A DNA stretch of 64,000 bases, taken from NCBI GenBank assembly GCA_930367215.1, contig OV884059.1:9014945-9078944 (forward strand). The letters run 5' to 3'. The position numbers and the translations under genes were made by a program. Below, piece by piece: positions 44,180 to 53,560 of this stretch. Each line of letters begins with the position of its first letter. Position 1 is the first letter of the stretch. The DNA is from Pollenia angustigena. Taxonomy: Eukaryota; Arthropoda; Insecta; Diptera; Polleniidae. The notes below the pieces were generated by a model. That model saw only the letters and a program-made list of their open reading frames with translations. It was not told where the DNA came from and searched no databases.

Positions 44180-45964
44180 TTATTATTATAGATCTCAAAT
44201 CTTAATTATGATATAAAACTTATTCTGATGCTGTATACGATGATAGTAATGGTTATCCCTATATGCTCTCATCAAACCATGCAATCTCTTTCCCTACTTT
44301 TAATAGTAATGATATTTTGGTTAACTTAAAAAGGCTTAAGATGTCTTTTAGTCATGGTCCTGATCTTGTTCCAACGTGTATTTTAAATCAATGTGCTGAA
44401 TCATTAGTTACGCCATTAACTTTTATGTTTAATGCGTCGATTATATGTGGTTATTTTCCCGTATTATGGAAAGATTCGTATATAAAACCTTTATTTAAAT
44501 CTGGCAATAAATCGGATATAACAAACTATAGAGGAATTGCCAAATTGAGTGAGATTCCAAAACTTTTTGAAAAACTAGTTACTGATTTCCTCAGTCATCA
44601 CACCTCGTCCTTACTGGCAGCTTGCCAGCATGGTTTTAGAAAAGGCTGTTCAACTACAACGAATGTACTTCATTTAACAACTTTAATTAATTGTGCATTT
44701 ACACAAAAGAAACAAAGTGATGCTGTTTATACTGACTTCAGTAAAGCGTTTGATAAAGTTAACCATCACCTTCTTCTTACTAAATTGGATTTATTAGGTT
44801 TATCCCGTAGAAGTTTATGCTGGTTAAGTTCTTATTTAATTGGAAGAAAGCAAAAAGTACAATTCAATAATTGTATATCCAAGTACATTTATGTTTCGTC
44901 CGGTGTTCCCCAAGGCAGTCATCTTGGCCCACTTTTATTTTCGCTGTTTATTAATGATCTGCCCAACGTTATCAAGTTCGCCAATATATTGATGTATGCT
45001 GACGATGTAAAAATTTTCCATTCTTTTAATTGCTTCGCTGATCATTTTTATCTTCAATCGGATCTTAATAACTTTTTTTTATGGTGTAATCATAATATGA
45101 TGGAGCTGAATCTTGTGAAATGCAAATGTATGCGTTTTTATAGAAATAACTGTATTGCCGTTAATTATGCTTTGGGTGGCCATCAACTGGAGTTGGTTGA
45201 TTCGTTTCTTGATCTTGGAGTCTTACTGGATCCTAAATTAAACTTTGTTTCTCATATAACATTAACTGTGAATAAAGCTCGAGGTGTTCTTGGCTTTATT
45301 AAGCGCTGGGCTAAAGAATTCACCGATCCATACATAACGAAGCAACTTTACTTATCACTCGTTAGACCAATCTTAGAATATGCGTCAATCATTTGGGACC
45401 CATTTTACAACATTCACAATTCTCGTATTGAATCGGTCCAAAAACAATTTTTATTATTCTGTTTATGTGGTCTACATTGGAGTTACTCGACAAACTTTCC
45501 TTCATATGCTAGTAGACTGGCATTAATAAAATTACCATCGCTCAAAAGTCGTCGTACAATGTTAAATGTTTCTTTTATGGTTAATCTTATTAATGGTAAT
45601 GTTTGTTGTGATTTTTTGTTAGAGTCTGTTAAATTTAATATACCTAGTCGCAATACGCGTCATTACAATCTGCTCTTTGTTAAATTTTATAGAGAAAATT
45701 ATGCTTTTGCTGATCCTTTTTCAAGGTTATGTAGACAATTTAATTCTCTGTCACAATTTGTTGATTTTTCTTTATGTTTAAATTCCATAAAACATAAAAT
45801 TATTGTTTTTCTTAATTCGTAAATTTTTAAATACATATATTCTGTAAATTTGTAATATATTTTAAAATGCATATTGTTATTCATTAATTTTAAGTCAATA
45901 TTGTTATTAGTCAGTAAGGATAATATCCATTGATTAAATAAATAAATAAATAAATAAATAAAAA
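44180..45964 (+). mobile_element. Non-LTR retrotransposon, 5'-truncated, RT frame intact
   Basis: The body carries an open reverse transcriptase frame, a 3' untranslated region of about 110 bases and an (AAAT)n tail at 45933-45964. The 5' end lies between the neighbouring TA-flanked element (ends 44178) and 44212, where the frame opens. The endonuclease domain is missing, as expected of incomplete reverse transcription. The tail runs directly into the AACTGAAC minisatellite (45965 onwards). I could not define a target-site duplication. CR1/jockey group is likely from the RT motifs. Confidence 0.85.
44263..45822 (+). CDS. Reverse transcriptase of a CR1/jockey-type non-LTR element, N-terminally truncated
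   Basis: RNA-dependent DNA polymerase of a mobile element. The frame is open from 44212 (after a TGA at 44209), and the 17 codons before the first Met look like the linker that precedes the RT domain, so Met 44263 is not a natural start. Residues counted from Met: SHGPDLVP about 30-37 (domain 0), PLFKSGNKSDITNYR 76-90, CQHGFRKGCSTTTN 121-134, motif A YTDFSKAFDKV 156-166 with catalytic Asp 158, motif B SGVPQGSHLGPLLF 213-226, motif C MYADDVKIF 244-252 with the YADD Asp pair at 247-248. Then LNLVKCK (about 282), LGVLLDPKLNF (about 319) and a C-terminal region with VRPILEYASIIWDP. All catalytic residues are present and there is no internal stop in 519 codons, while other retroelement pieces in the window are full of stops. 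This suggests a recent insertion. The upstream endonuclease and ORF1 are absent, so this copy cannot be autonomous. Confidence 0.92.
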   Translation: MLSSNHAISFPTFNSNDILVNLKRLKMSFSHGPDLVPTCILNQCAESLVTPLTFMFNASIICGYFPVLWKDSYIKPLFKSGNKSDITNYRGIAKLSEIPKLFEKLVTDFLSHHTSSLLAACQHGFRKGCSTTTNVLHLTTLINCAFTQKKQSDAVYTDFSKAFDKVNHHLLLTKLDLLGLSRRSLCWLSSYLIGRKQKVQFNNCISKYIYVSSGVPQGSHLGPLLFSLFINDLPNVIKFANILMYADDVKIFHSFNCFADHFYLQSDLNNFFLWCNHNMMELNLVKCKCMRFYRNNCIAVNYALGGHQLELVDSFLDLGVLLDPKLNFVSHITLTVNKARGVLGFIKRWAKEFTDPYITKQLYLSLVRPILEYASIIWDPFYNIHNSRIESVQKQFLLFCLCGLHWSYSTNFPSYASRLALIKLPSLKSRRTMLNVSFMVNLINGNVCCDFLLESVKFNIPSRNTRHYNLLFVKFYRENYAFADPFSRLCRQFNSLSQFVDFSLCLNSIKHKIIVFLNS

Positions 45965-46060
45965 CTGAACCTGAATTGGAAATGAACTCAAACCAAGCTT
46001 GACCTGAACTGGAATTAAGCCTGAATTATAATGTGATCTGAAATCTTATTCTCTTGTAAT
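45965..46060. repeat. AACTGAAC minisatellite, part 2
   Basis: AACTGAACCTGAATTGGAAATG, ACCTGAACTGGAATTAAGCCTG and similar words. Continues the block interrupted at 42850. Confidence 0.55.
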
Positions 46061-47220
46061 TTTATTCTTTGACTTAAATCTTAAAAATGTATTTTCCAAA
46101 AATAATTCCACATGTCTGCCAAAAATCATTTTCTTTTCTCATTAAAACAAAAAACGAAATAAAATTATTAAGGCTATAATGCCAGTTATTAACACAGACT
46201 ATAATAATAATAAAAAAACTCTCTTTTCACCACCTCCACTACCCAAAACCCCTAAAAGTTTAATGGTCAAAATACAACACGACCAAAAGTAATGAAAAAC
46301 AAAAACAAGAAAAATTTTAATAATTAAATAAACCGACATTTAATTACTGGCTTCAGGAAAAATAATTTACGACAATAATATTTAATATGGCAACAAGACG
46401 GTTAAAAAGCAGCAGCAACAAATTTAACAACGGCAGCAGTAGCAGCAATAAAACACTTGAAGCCAAAGAAAAAAAACAGTTCAAAGGCGTTAAACCGGAA
46501 ACGGAAGTTGTAGGAATTTAAACATACAGACACACACATTCATATACAGCCATGCAAAACAAAAAAAAAAAAAAAAACAGAAACTAAACCAAAAAACACA
46601 CTTTTACCCCCTTAATGTTGAAAATCGTTAAAAATAAGGTTGAAAATGGTTTTTAATGTGCCAAATGCTTACTGGGCTGACTGTTCAAGGTGTCTTTAAA
46701 TAAATTCATTGTAAATTTTTTAGTTCTTCATAATTTGAATAACAAAAAAAATATACGACTGCAACCGAGTAAACAAATTTTAATGGCAAACATAGACTCT
46801 GTTTCTCGTTTTCGTTTGCTTTTCTGTTTCTTTTTTCTTAGGAAACGGAAGTTGTTTATTATGTTTCTATTTTACTGTTATTTGGTAAAGAAAAAAGGGG
46901 CGAGTGAAAGGGAAAATAACACGAGAAGTGGTTTAATATTCTTTGTAGTGTTTAAATGATTTCTGATTTTCAGTTGTGTTTCATTTAAGTTTTAGTTTTT
47001 TATTATATTTGCTTCCCCCAGATATTTTTTTTTTTCAGTTATAACACATTCTATCTATTACTGAAATTTATATTTTATAACAGAAAAGGAAAAAAATAAA
47101 GTAAAAAGAAAAATAAAATTAAAACATTTGTTGACGATGTTGGGAACATTAACGCTTATCAGGCAAACAAAAATCCTAATAAGACCAACAACTTTCAGTA
47201 GAAAGTAAGAGAAGAAAAAT
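46061..47220. other. AT-rich sequence with CAG/CAA simple repeats
   Basis: CAGCAGCAACAAATTTAACAAC and GGCAGCAGTAGCAGCAAT at about 46411-46450, and an A run at 46559-46577. The frame at 46690-46959 is low-complexity. No gene recognised. Confidence 0.45.
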
Positions 47221-47571
47221 TATATGAAAGCTTCTTTAAAACAAAGCTATAAAAATTAACCATATCGAAATAGTTTATAAAGCTTGTATTTAGAAAGCTT
47301 GCTTTACAAAGCGGAAATATGTTTTAAAATTGTTTACGGTTCTTTAGGAAGGATTAAATATGGTTTGTAAAATTCTTAAATGTATTCTTCTGTAAAGCTT
47401 AAAAGCTTTTTTACTTTATTTTAACTGCCGTATTCATAAAATAAGTATAAAATGTATTTTAAATTTTTTTTTGTGAATACGACATTAACTGCATGTTTTT
47501 CAAACTAAAATAAAAATTTTCGTTTAGAAATTTATATTGAAAACAAAAACAAATTTGAGTTTTTTTTTTAT
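47221..47571. repeat. AAAGCTT-rich sequence and a short inverted repeat
   Basis: AAAGCTT words at 47228-47410. Then ACTGCCGTATTCATAAAA (47427) faces TTGTGAATACGACATTAACTG (47471), which looks like a tiny inverted-repeat element of about 70 bases. Confidence 0.45.
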
Positions 47572-47734
47572 TGTTGTTTCAATATAAATTCCCAAGCGAT
47601 AATTAAAATTTTATTTAAAAAAAACAGGCAGTAAGTCTTTATTACAGCTGTTGTTTCAATATAAATTCCCAAGCGATAATTAAAATTTTATTGAAAAAAA
47701 AAAAAAAACAGGCAGTAAGTCTTTATTACAGCTG
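47572..47734 (+). repeat. Recent tandem duplication, unit about 80 bp
   Basis: TTGTTTCAATATAAATTCCC, AAGCGATAATTAAAATTTTATT, an A run, then CAGGCAGTAAGTCTTTATTAC and AGCTG occurs twice in a row. The copies differ only by one base next to the A run and by the length of that run (8 versus about 15). This implies a very recent event. Confidence 0.9.
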
Positions 47735-47935
47735 CATCCAAACACATACTTTCATATTTTCATTTGCGGTAAGCAGCTTTGAAAGCTCTTACACTTTTCT
47801 TGCATCTAGCATCGACTAATCGTTGCTTATTTACAAAGAAAGTAGCAAGCATTGTTTTCGCCTAGATCAGATTGGCTGTTATGCTTTCGTCGGTGTGAAA
47901 GCTCAAAGCTCTTTTGTAAAAGTCACGGTCTTAGT
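47735..47935 (+). repeat. Dispersed repeat, plus copy of an inverted pair
   Basis: Contains CAAACACATACTTTCATATTT, TTGCGGTAAGCAGCTTTGAA, AGCTCTTACACTTTTCTT and GGTGTGAAAGCTCAAAGCTC, then TTTTGTAAAAG. The complement of 51880-52076 gives the same words in the same order. Non-coding. May be the core of the AAAGCTTT-type repeat family. Confidence 0.65.
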
Positions 47936-48340
47936 ATGTAGTAGGTCTGCGCAAAACTACAATAATGCAATAAAAGAAAAAACAACCTGCATTTTGTTTG
48001 TGTAAAACATGATAAAGATTTCAAAAACAATTTTTACAAAAACAATTGCACGAAAAAAAACACAAATCTGCAAAAATTAGCAGTCGTTTCGCGCAGACCT
48101 ACTAATTAGATCCTGGTTAAAGCTCGCACATTGTTCTGATTGCTTCTACATAATTGCTTTATTATAAAAAAACTTAACAAAAAGCTTTTTTTGCTCTATG
48201 AAAAAGCTCTCAAATTAATGAAATAAAAAAACCTAGTTCAGTGCTTTTAAAAATCCTTTCAAAAATAACTTTTCAAAATCTCTTCATAGCTTTTTAAAGC
48301 TGTTAAGGAAGTGTAAAAGCTTTCAGAAACCTTCAGAAAG
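47936..48340. repeat. AAAGCTTT-rich decayed repeat
   Basis: AAAAGCTTTTTT and AAAGCTC words recur at 20 to 50 base intervals. No gene. Confidence 0.5.
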
Positions 48341-48515
48341 AGCTTAAGAAAATCTTTGCAAAAAAGGTTTAAATAAGCTTTGCAAAAAAAAAAGGATTTA
48401 CAAAAGCTTTGCAAAAAAGGCTTTACAAAAGCTTTGCAAAAAAGGCTTTACAAAAGCTTTGCAAAAAAGCTTTACAAAGGCTTTGAAAAAAAGCTTTACA
48501 AAAGCTCTGCATTAA
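48341..48515 (+). repeat. 25-bp minisatellite (GCTTTGCAAAAAAGGCTTTACAAAA)
   Basis: AAAGCTTTGCAAAAAAGGC and TTTACAA alternate about five times from 48375 to 48510 with few changes. Decayed copies continue on both sides to about 48680. A locally re-amplified piece of the AAAGCTTT repeat. Confidence 0.8.
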
Positions 48516-48755
48516 AAACTATTAATAACATCTCTGTAAAAAGAGCTTAAGAAAACACTGCAGAAAGAGCTTTAAAGCTCCACTACAGAAGAAGATTATG
48601 AAAAACTTTTTAAAAAGACACCGCAAAAAGAGCTTTAGTTTAGCTCTGCAGAAACAACTATATAAAAACTTATTAAAGCACAGTTTTGAAAAAATTCTTC
48701 AGAAAATCCTTAGGGAAGCTTGGAAAAAGTGTTAGGTAATTATTTATGGTTCGAA

Positions 48756-48914
48756 TACGGATGGCAGTTAAACTAAAGTTGAGTTGCCAGCAGCGAAATC
48801 AGGCAATGCCGCTCATGTAAAAAATATAAAATAAAAAAAAAATTAATTTTAAAATGAGCGGCATTGTCTGATTTCACTGCTAGCAACTGAACTGAAGTTG
48901 AGTTGCCATCCGTA
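48756..48914. mobile_element. Hairpin MITE (ATACGGATGGCA ends)
   Basis: Arms of about 60 bases: ATACGGATGGCAGTTAAACT on the left and, complemented on the right, ATACGGATGGCAACTCAACT. Both continue with GAAATCAG.CAATGCCGCTCA at the inner end. Loop of about 40 A/T bases. The arms differ at around ten positions. No definite target duplication. Frame at 48773-48982 is a by-product. Confidence 0.7.
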
Positions 48915-48957
48915 TCGTCCCATTTATAAAATACTTTGAAGGACTTCAAACTTTTTT

Positions 48958-49036
48958 CTAGACAAAAAGGTACCCATAACAAAAAGGTACCCCTAAGACA
49001 AAAAGGTACCTATTAGACAAAAAGGTACCCATAAAA
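48958..49036 (+). repeat. Four-copy short tandem repeat (GACAAAAAGGTACC)
   Basis: GACAAAAAGGTACCCATAA and variants occur four times in steps of 18 to 20 bases. Each unit has a KpnI site. Confidence 0.85.
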
Positions 49037-49175
49037 TAGAATAAAACTAGTACTGAACTAAAACCAGAAGTAGGACAGAAATATAACTGAACAAGAACTG
49101 AAATACAACAGAACTAGAACTATACCTAAACTAAACTGGAATTAACCAAAATCTGAACTTAAACTAAAACTATAA
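49037..49175. repeat. AACTGAACTAGAACTGAAA minisatellite, part 3
   Basis: Words such as AACTGAACAAGAACTGAAAT and CAGAACTAGAACTATACC. Interrupted at 49176 by a MITE. Confidence 0.55.
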
Positions 49176-49352
49176 CAGTCGAATCTCTCATGACCTGACA
49201 CCGAAGGGATTATTCAAATGTGTCCGTAAAGACAAAATTTCCTCTCCAAAGAACTCAATGCTTTCCTTAAGAACACTGCCGAAACAAGGGAAGAGTGTCC
49301 AGCGAAAGGAGGTGTTCGCTTTAGGAAAATGTCCGTGAAAGGAGATCACACT
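49176..49352. mobile_element. pogo/Tigger-like MITE, copy 2
   Basis: Starts CAGTCGAATCTCTCATGACC and ends AAAGGAGATCACACT. Internal words GTGTCCGTAAAG, GTGTCC and TGTCCGTGAAAGG parallel those of 21175-21329, in the same order. Frame 49188-49385 runs across the end and is not a gene. TA flanks are not perfect here. Confidence 0.6.
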
Positions 49353-49404
49353 ATATATTTTTAAAACTGAACCAAAACTAAGCAAGAACTGACCTAAACT
49401 AGGG

Positions 49405-49816
49405 CCCTTATTACGGTTTATTACTCAATTCTAGTTCAACTAAAATGTTGCAGTTTTTGTATTATGGTTTGCAACTTTGTTATAAAGTGGTTAAAACAAA
49501 AACATCATAAATTTACAACTCATCACAAGCAGATGTTTTAATTTCTGTGGCATTTTGACGAAACCTCTTAAGACAAATTTAAAAAGTTGAAAAAAATGTT
49601 GTTAATCATTCGAATTTTCATTCAAAAACATTTTTGTTTACGTTTTAAAAATTTTGTATTATAGAAGAATTTTTTTTTTCATTTTGGTTTAATAAAAATT
49701 ATTTTTTCCCCGAGTTTTTTTTAAAACTTTTTGCTATCTTATCTCGACTTAAGGTATTTTGTCAAAATGCCGAAGATTTCAATTCAACTGAGTTGAGTTG
49801 TAAACCGTAATAGGGC
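49405..49816. mobile_element. Inverted-repeat element (GCCCTTATTACGGTTTA ends)
   Basis: Left GCCCTTATTACGGTTTATTA, right (complement) GCCCTATTACGGTTTACAAC; both continue with ACTCAA...AGTT.AA words for about 40 bases. Inserted in the AACTGAAC minisatellite. 412 bp, non-coding. No clear target duplication, so the superfamily is open. Confidence 0.65.
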
Positions 49817-49862
49817 ATAAAACTGAACTGAACTGAAACTAAACTGAACTGGAAGAGACTTA

Positions 49863-50074
49863 TGGTGTTTTCTTTTCTACAAAAAATGTGATATTTTATT
49901 TAAAAAAAGTGCAATTTGATTGGTGTTTCTTAAAAATTTTGCTCCCGAAAAGGGTGGCTTATTTTATTCAAAAAAAAACTCTCCCTTTTCGGGAGCAACA
50001 TTTTTAAGAAACAGACACCAAATTGCATTTTTTTAAATAAAATTTCACATTTTTTTGTAGAAAAGAAAACACCA
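49863..50074. mobile_element. Hairpin MITE with TTA target duplication
   Basis: Arms of about 92 bases: TGGTGTTTTCTTTTCTACAA, GTGCAATTTG, GGTGTTTCTTAAAAA and TTTTGCTCCCGAAAAGGG, mirrored on the right. The loop is about 25 bases. A few mismatches and indels separate the arms. TTA on both sides (49860-49862 and 50075-50077). Suggests PIF/Harbinger type. Confidence 0.8.
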
Positions 50075-50077
50075 TTA

Positions 50078-50220
50078 TAAAACACAACTAAAACTGATCG
50101 ATATACTATAGAACTGAAATAGAACTTAATTTAAAAAAGAATTGAAGCTTAAATCTGAACTAGAAGCGGAACTGGAATCTTACCCAAAAATAACCTTAAA
50201 CTAAAATAGAAATAATTTTA
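50078..50220. repeat. AACTGAAC minisatellite, part 4
   Basis: AACTGAAATAGAACTTAA, TCTGAACTAGAAGCGGAACTGG and similar words after the hairpin element. Confidence 0.5.
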
Positions 50221-51590
50221 GTCTAGTTGGTGTCCCTTTTACGTTGAACTAAAATTTCTCCTATTATCATCGAAATCATTCAATTGTTCACCAATACAAA
50301 CAAACGTACTTGCAACACTAACAACAGAAAAGATAATGACTTTAACATTTTAAGTGTCTACTTTTAGGAGCTTTACAAATGTTGTTTAACGTTTACCATG
50401 GTCGTCTTTTTTATTATTGCGGCTGTTGGTGTTCTTGTTCATGTTCTGGTTGTTTTTCTAGAAATTGGTTGTTGTTATTACCAAAGTTAAGTATTTCAAA
50501 TGTTATCGTCAGTGTGTGTGTGAGTTTTTATATCTGTGAGTGTTTGTGTGTGGCTTTAAATTTGCTGTTATTTTAGTTATTTACTTTATATTTTAACTTT
50601 AACGGTTTCTTTTTATTTGTATGTGTTAATGTAAATTGTATATATTTGTGTTTAGGAATGCATGTGTTTGTATGGGTGTTTCTTGTTCTTGATGTTGGTG
50701 TTGGTATTGCCTTGCAGGCATTTAAGATGCCACAATTCTGATAGCACACTCTTATTACAGTGGTAATGAGCAAAAGTGTGATAATCGCACTTTTCTGTGC
50801 AAAGCGTAAAATTGCCACTGATACGAAGACCAAAATATAAAAGATAACTTTTTTTTTATTTATTTTGCTTGAAGAATATACGGGAAATAAAATTAAATCA
50901 AAAGAAATCAGCAAAATTTATAGAATTAAAGTATTTTTTTTTTTTTGTTTGTTTATTTAGGAAACATTTCACTGAATATTTGTTATCTTAACAAAACTTT
51001 ATTTAAATTTTAATAAATAATTTTAATTTGTTAAAGCATTTAAGGTCTTTATGTTATTTTAGTTTCCTTTTTACATGAAAAATAATAACAAAATCTTTTT
51101 AAAATATTTTTTTAATTATGTGTAAAATATTTACTTATTTTTAAGCTTTATTAACTTAATCCTTGATATATACTTCATTTATTTTTTCTTTTAATCTTTC
51201 TCCTTAATATATAAATCATCTTAAAATATAAAACCGAATTTGTACATTATATTTCAATTAAAAATTAAAAAAAAAATATTATTTTACTTACATTTTTACC
51301 ACAATTGTTTTATACAAAACTTAAAGTATGCCACACAATATTATCCTAAAAGTATACTTTAAATATTTGAATTATTTCTATAACAAACAACAACAGCAAC
51401 AATAAACAAATGACATAAATAAAACAAAATGCAGTTTTAATGCATCATTTAAAAACTAACAACAACAAAAAATACTCAATTTCATTAATTTGCATATGAA
51501 ATCGGTAAAAGCAGATTAAATTGACTGCAAAAAAAAAACAAAATACACCGAAGGAAATTTGTATTATAAATATTTATTAAAAATAACCTT
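50221..51590. other. AT-rich sequence with GT and CAA simple repeats
   Basis: GTGTGTGTGAG at about 50513, GTGTTTGTGTGTG at 50540, and AACAACAACAGCAACAAT at 51385-51402. Frames at 50379-50576 and 50573-50914 consist of simple-repeat translation. No gene. Confidence 0.45.
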
Positions 51591-51879
51591 TAAACCCCTT
51601 AAAGCTTTAGATAACGTCTAACAAAGTTACTTATTTAACAGAGCTTTAGAAAAGTCCTCATTAAAGATCTTAAGACTTGTTTTTCTTAAAAAAAACTTAA
51701 GAATTTATATAGCTTTAAAAAAAAGATTAAAAAGTTTTTAAGAAATGCAACTAAATTTTATTCCTTCGACCTTATTTTATTAAACAATAAAAAAAATGTT
51801 CAAACTCGAGGCCAATTGTTTGTAAAAATATATCAATTTATTTCAAGAAAAAGAGTTTATAACAATTACGTCAAAGCCA
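51591..51879. repeat. AAAGCTTT-rich decayed repeat
   Basis: TTAAAGCTTTAGATAACG, AGAGCTTTAGAAAAG and AGCTTTAAAAAAAAG words. Confidence 0.5.
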
Positions 51880-52076
51880 TCAGGACAATGTTCGAGCTTT
51901 TACAAAAGAGCTTTGTGCTTTCACACCAACGAGAGTACAATAGACAATCAGATTACGGCAACAATGCAAATAAACAACGATCAGTCGATGTAAGAAAATT
52001 CTAAGAGCTTTTAAAGCTGTTTACCACCGCAAATTGAAATATCATAGTATGTGTGTTTGAACGAAGCTGATCTAAA
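51880..52076 (-). repeat. Dispersed repeat, minus copy of an inverted pair
   Basis: Its complement matches 47735-47935: CAAACACACATACTATGATA, TTGCGGTGGTAAACAGCTTT, AAAGCTCTTAGAATTTTCTT and GGTGTGAAAGCACAAAGCTC. The plus-strand frame 51816-52004 is by-product. Confidence 0.65.
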
Positions 52077-52329
52077 ACAAACCAAAAAACTCTTACAGGA
52101 AAAAAATTCGCAAAAGTATTTATTGAAAAAATCTTAATAATTTTCCAAAAAAGCTTAATAAATATTTTACAAAAACAGCTTTGCGAAGACTTTTTGCCAG
52201 AAATAAGTTTAGTAAAGCTGAGCAGCAAGAGAAAAGCTAAGCTTAAAATAGCTTAGAAAAAGCTTTAGAGCAATTAATCAAGAGCAATTAATTAAGAAAA
52301 AGCGTTACAAATGCTATTCAGCTAGAGAA
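52077..52329. repeat. AAAGCTTT-rich decayed repeat
   Basis: AAAAAGCTTAATAAAT, ACAGCTTTGCG, AAAAAGCTTTAGAGC words. OAGCAATTAAT-type sequence is duplicated at 52267-52295 (AGAGCAATTAATTAAG). Confidence 0.45.
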
Positions 52330-52531
52330 TTGGAAAACATTTATGTGAAAAAGCTTTTGAAAGCCTCTATAAAAATTGCATTTAAACAAAATCTCTCAAA
52401 AAAGTGTAAGAAACAAAGAAATTTAAAAAATTGGAAAACATTTATGTGAAAAAGCTTTTGAAAGCCTCTATAAAAATAGCATTTAAACAAAATCTCTCAA
52501 AAAAGTGTAAGAAACAAAGAAATTTAAAGAA
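52330..52531 (+). repeat. Recent tandem duplication, unit 101 bp
   Basis: TTGGAAAACATTTATGTG, AAAAAGCTTTTGAAAGCC, TCTATAAAAA, GCATTTAAACAAAATC, TCTCAAAAAAGTGTAAG and AAACAAAGAAATTTAAA occurs twice head to tail (52330 and 52431). Only one substitution is visible (ATTGCA versus ATAGCA). Very recent. Confidence 0.9.
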
Positions 52532-53560
52532 ATTAAACAATAAAAAACTTTAAAACTTTTCCCCCAGAAAGCCTCAAAACAGCTTTAAAATCTTTAGAAG
52601 GTCCATGGGAATTATATGCGACAAAGGTTTTAGAAAAATTCTGCAGAAACAACTATTCTTTAAACTTTTAGAAGCTTTGAAGGCTCTTCAAATCTTTGTA
52701 AAATGTACTGTAAAAAATCTGTTAAAAATCTCTAAAATAATAGCCTTAAGAACGTTCTTTAGAAAGAAAAAGCTCTGAAATAAAAGTTTGTAAAAACTTT
52801 CATTTTTTTTTTAAATTACCTAAACAAATTCTTAAAACTTTCAGAAAAAGCTTAAAAAAATACTTCAAGATCTGCAAAAATTATAAAAGAAAAATAAATT
52901 TTGAAAACTATAAGACATTAAGCAGGAATACTTGAAAAGCTTTTATATATTTTATTTAAAAAAAAAACACATTCAAGAGTTTTTAAAGGTTTGAAAAGAA
53001 AATCTTTTTATAGAATTGATCTAGAAAAAGCTCTTCAGAAATAACTTTTAAGAAATTGCTTTTATTAACTATAAAGAAACTTTTCTAAAAATAAACTTTT
53101 TATGAGCTTTCAAATGCTATTTTGTAAAAGCTCTTTTATAAAGAGCTATTAAAATACTTTTAACCCTTAAGCAGGGTACACACTATCGAACTTGAGTGAC
53201 AGTCAAATAGCTCATCGGACAACAGTTAACCCCAAATTCATTTGCGATTGACTGTTGACTGACGAAAATTATGGGCCGCACTATCGAGCAGGCGAAAATT
53301 TTAGCAAAACTGTCATTTTTGTTTAATAGTCTTTACTCCGCCTTAATTATTTCAATGCTTGAATAAACTGTTTTTAAAGACTTTTTAAAAGCTAAAGAAT
53401 CTCCAAAAAGCTTGTAATCGTTAAGATCACTTTCTAACTAAAAATGTTTAAGAGCTATATAAAATTTTTTGAAGCACTTCAGAGAAAAAGCGCATAATCG
53501 AGCGCTTCAATAAAAGAGCTTTTATAAAGCAGTAAATGATATGGAATAAAATATACAAAA
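52532..53560. repeat. AAAGCTTT-rich decayed repeat
   Basis: AAAGCTTT, AAAAGCTC and AGAGCTTTT words every 25 to 60 bases. A patch at 53174-53300 (GGGTACACACTATCGAAC, GACTGTTGACTGACG) is different in composition and unassigned. Confidence 0.5.
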
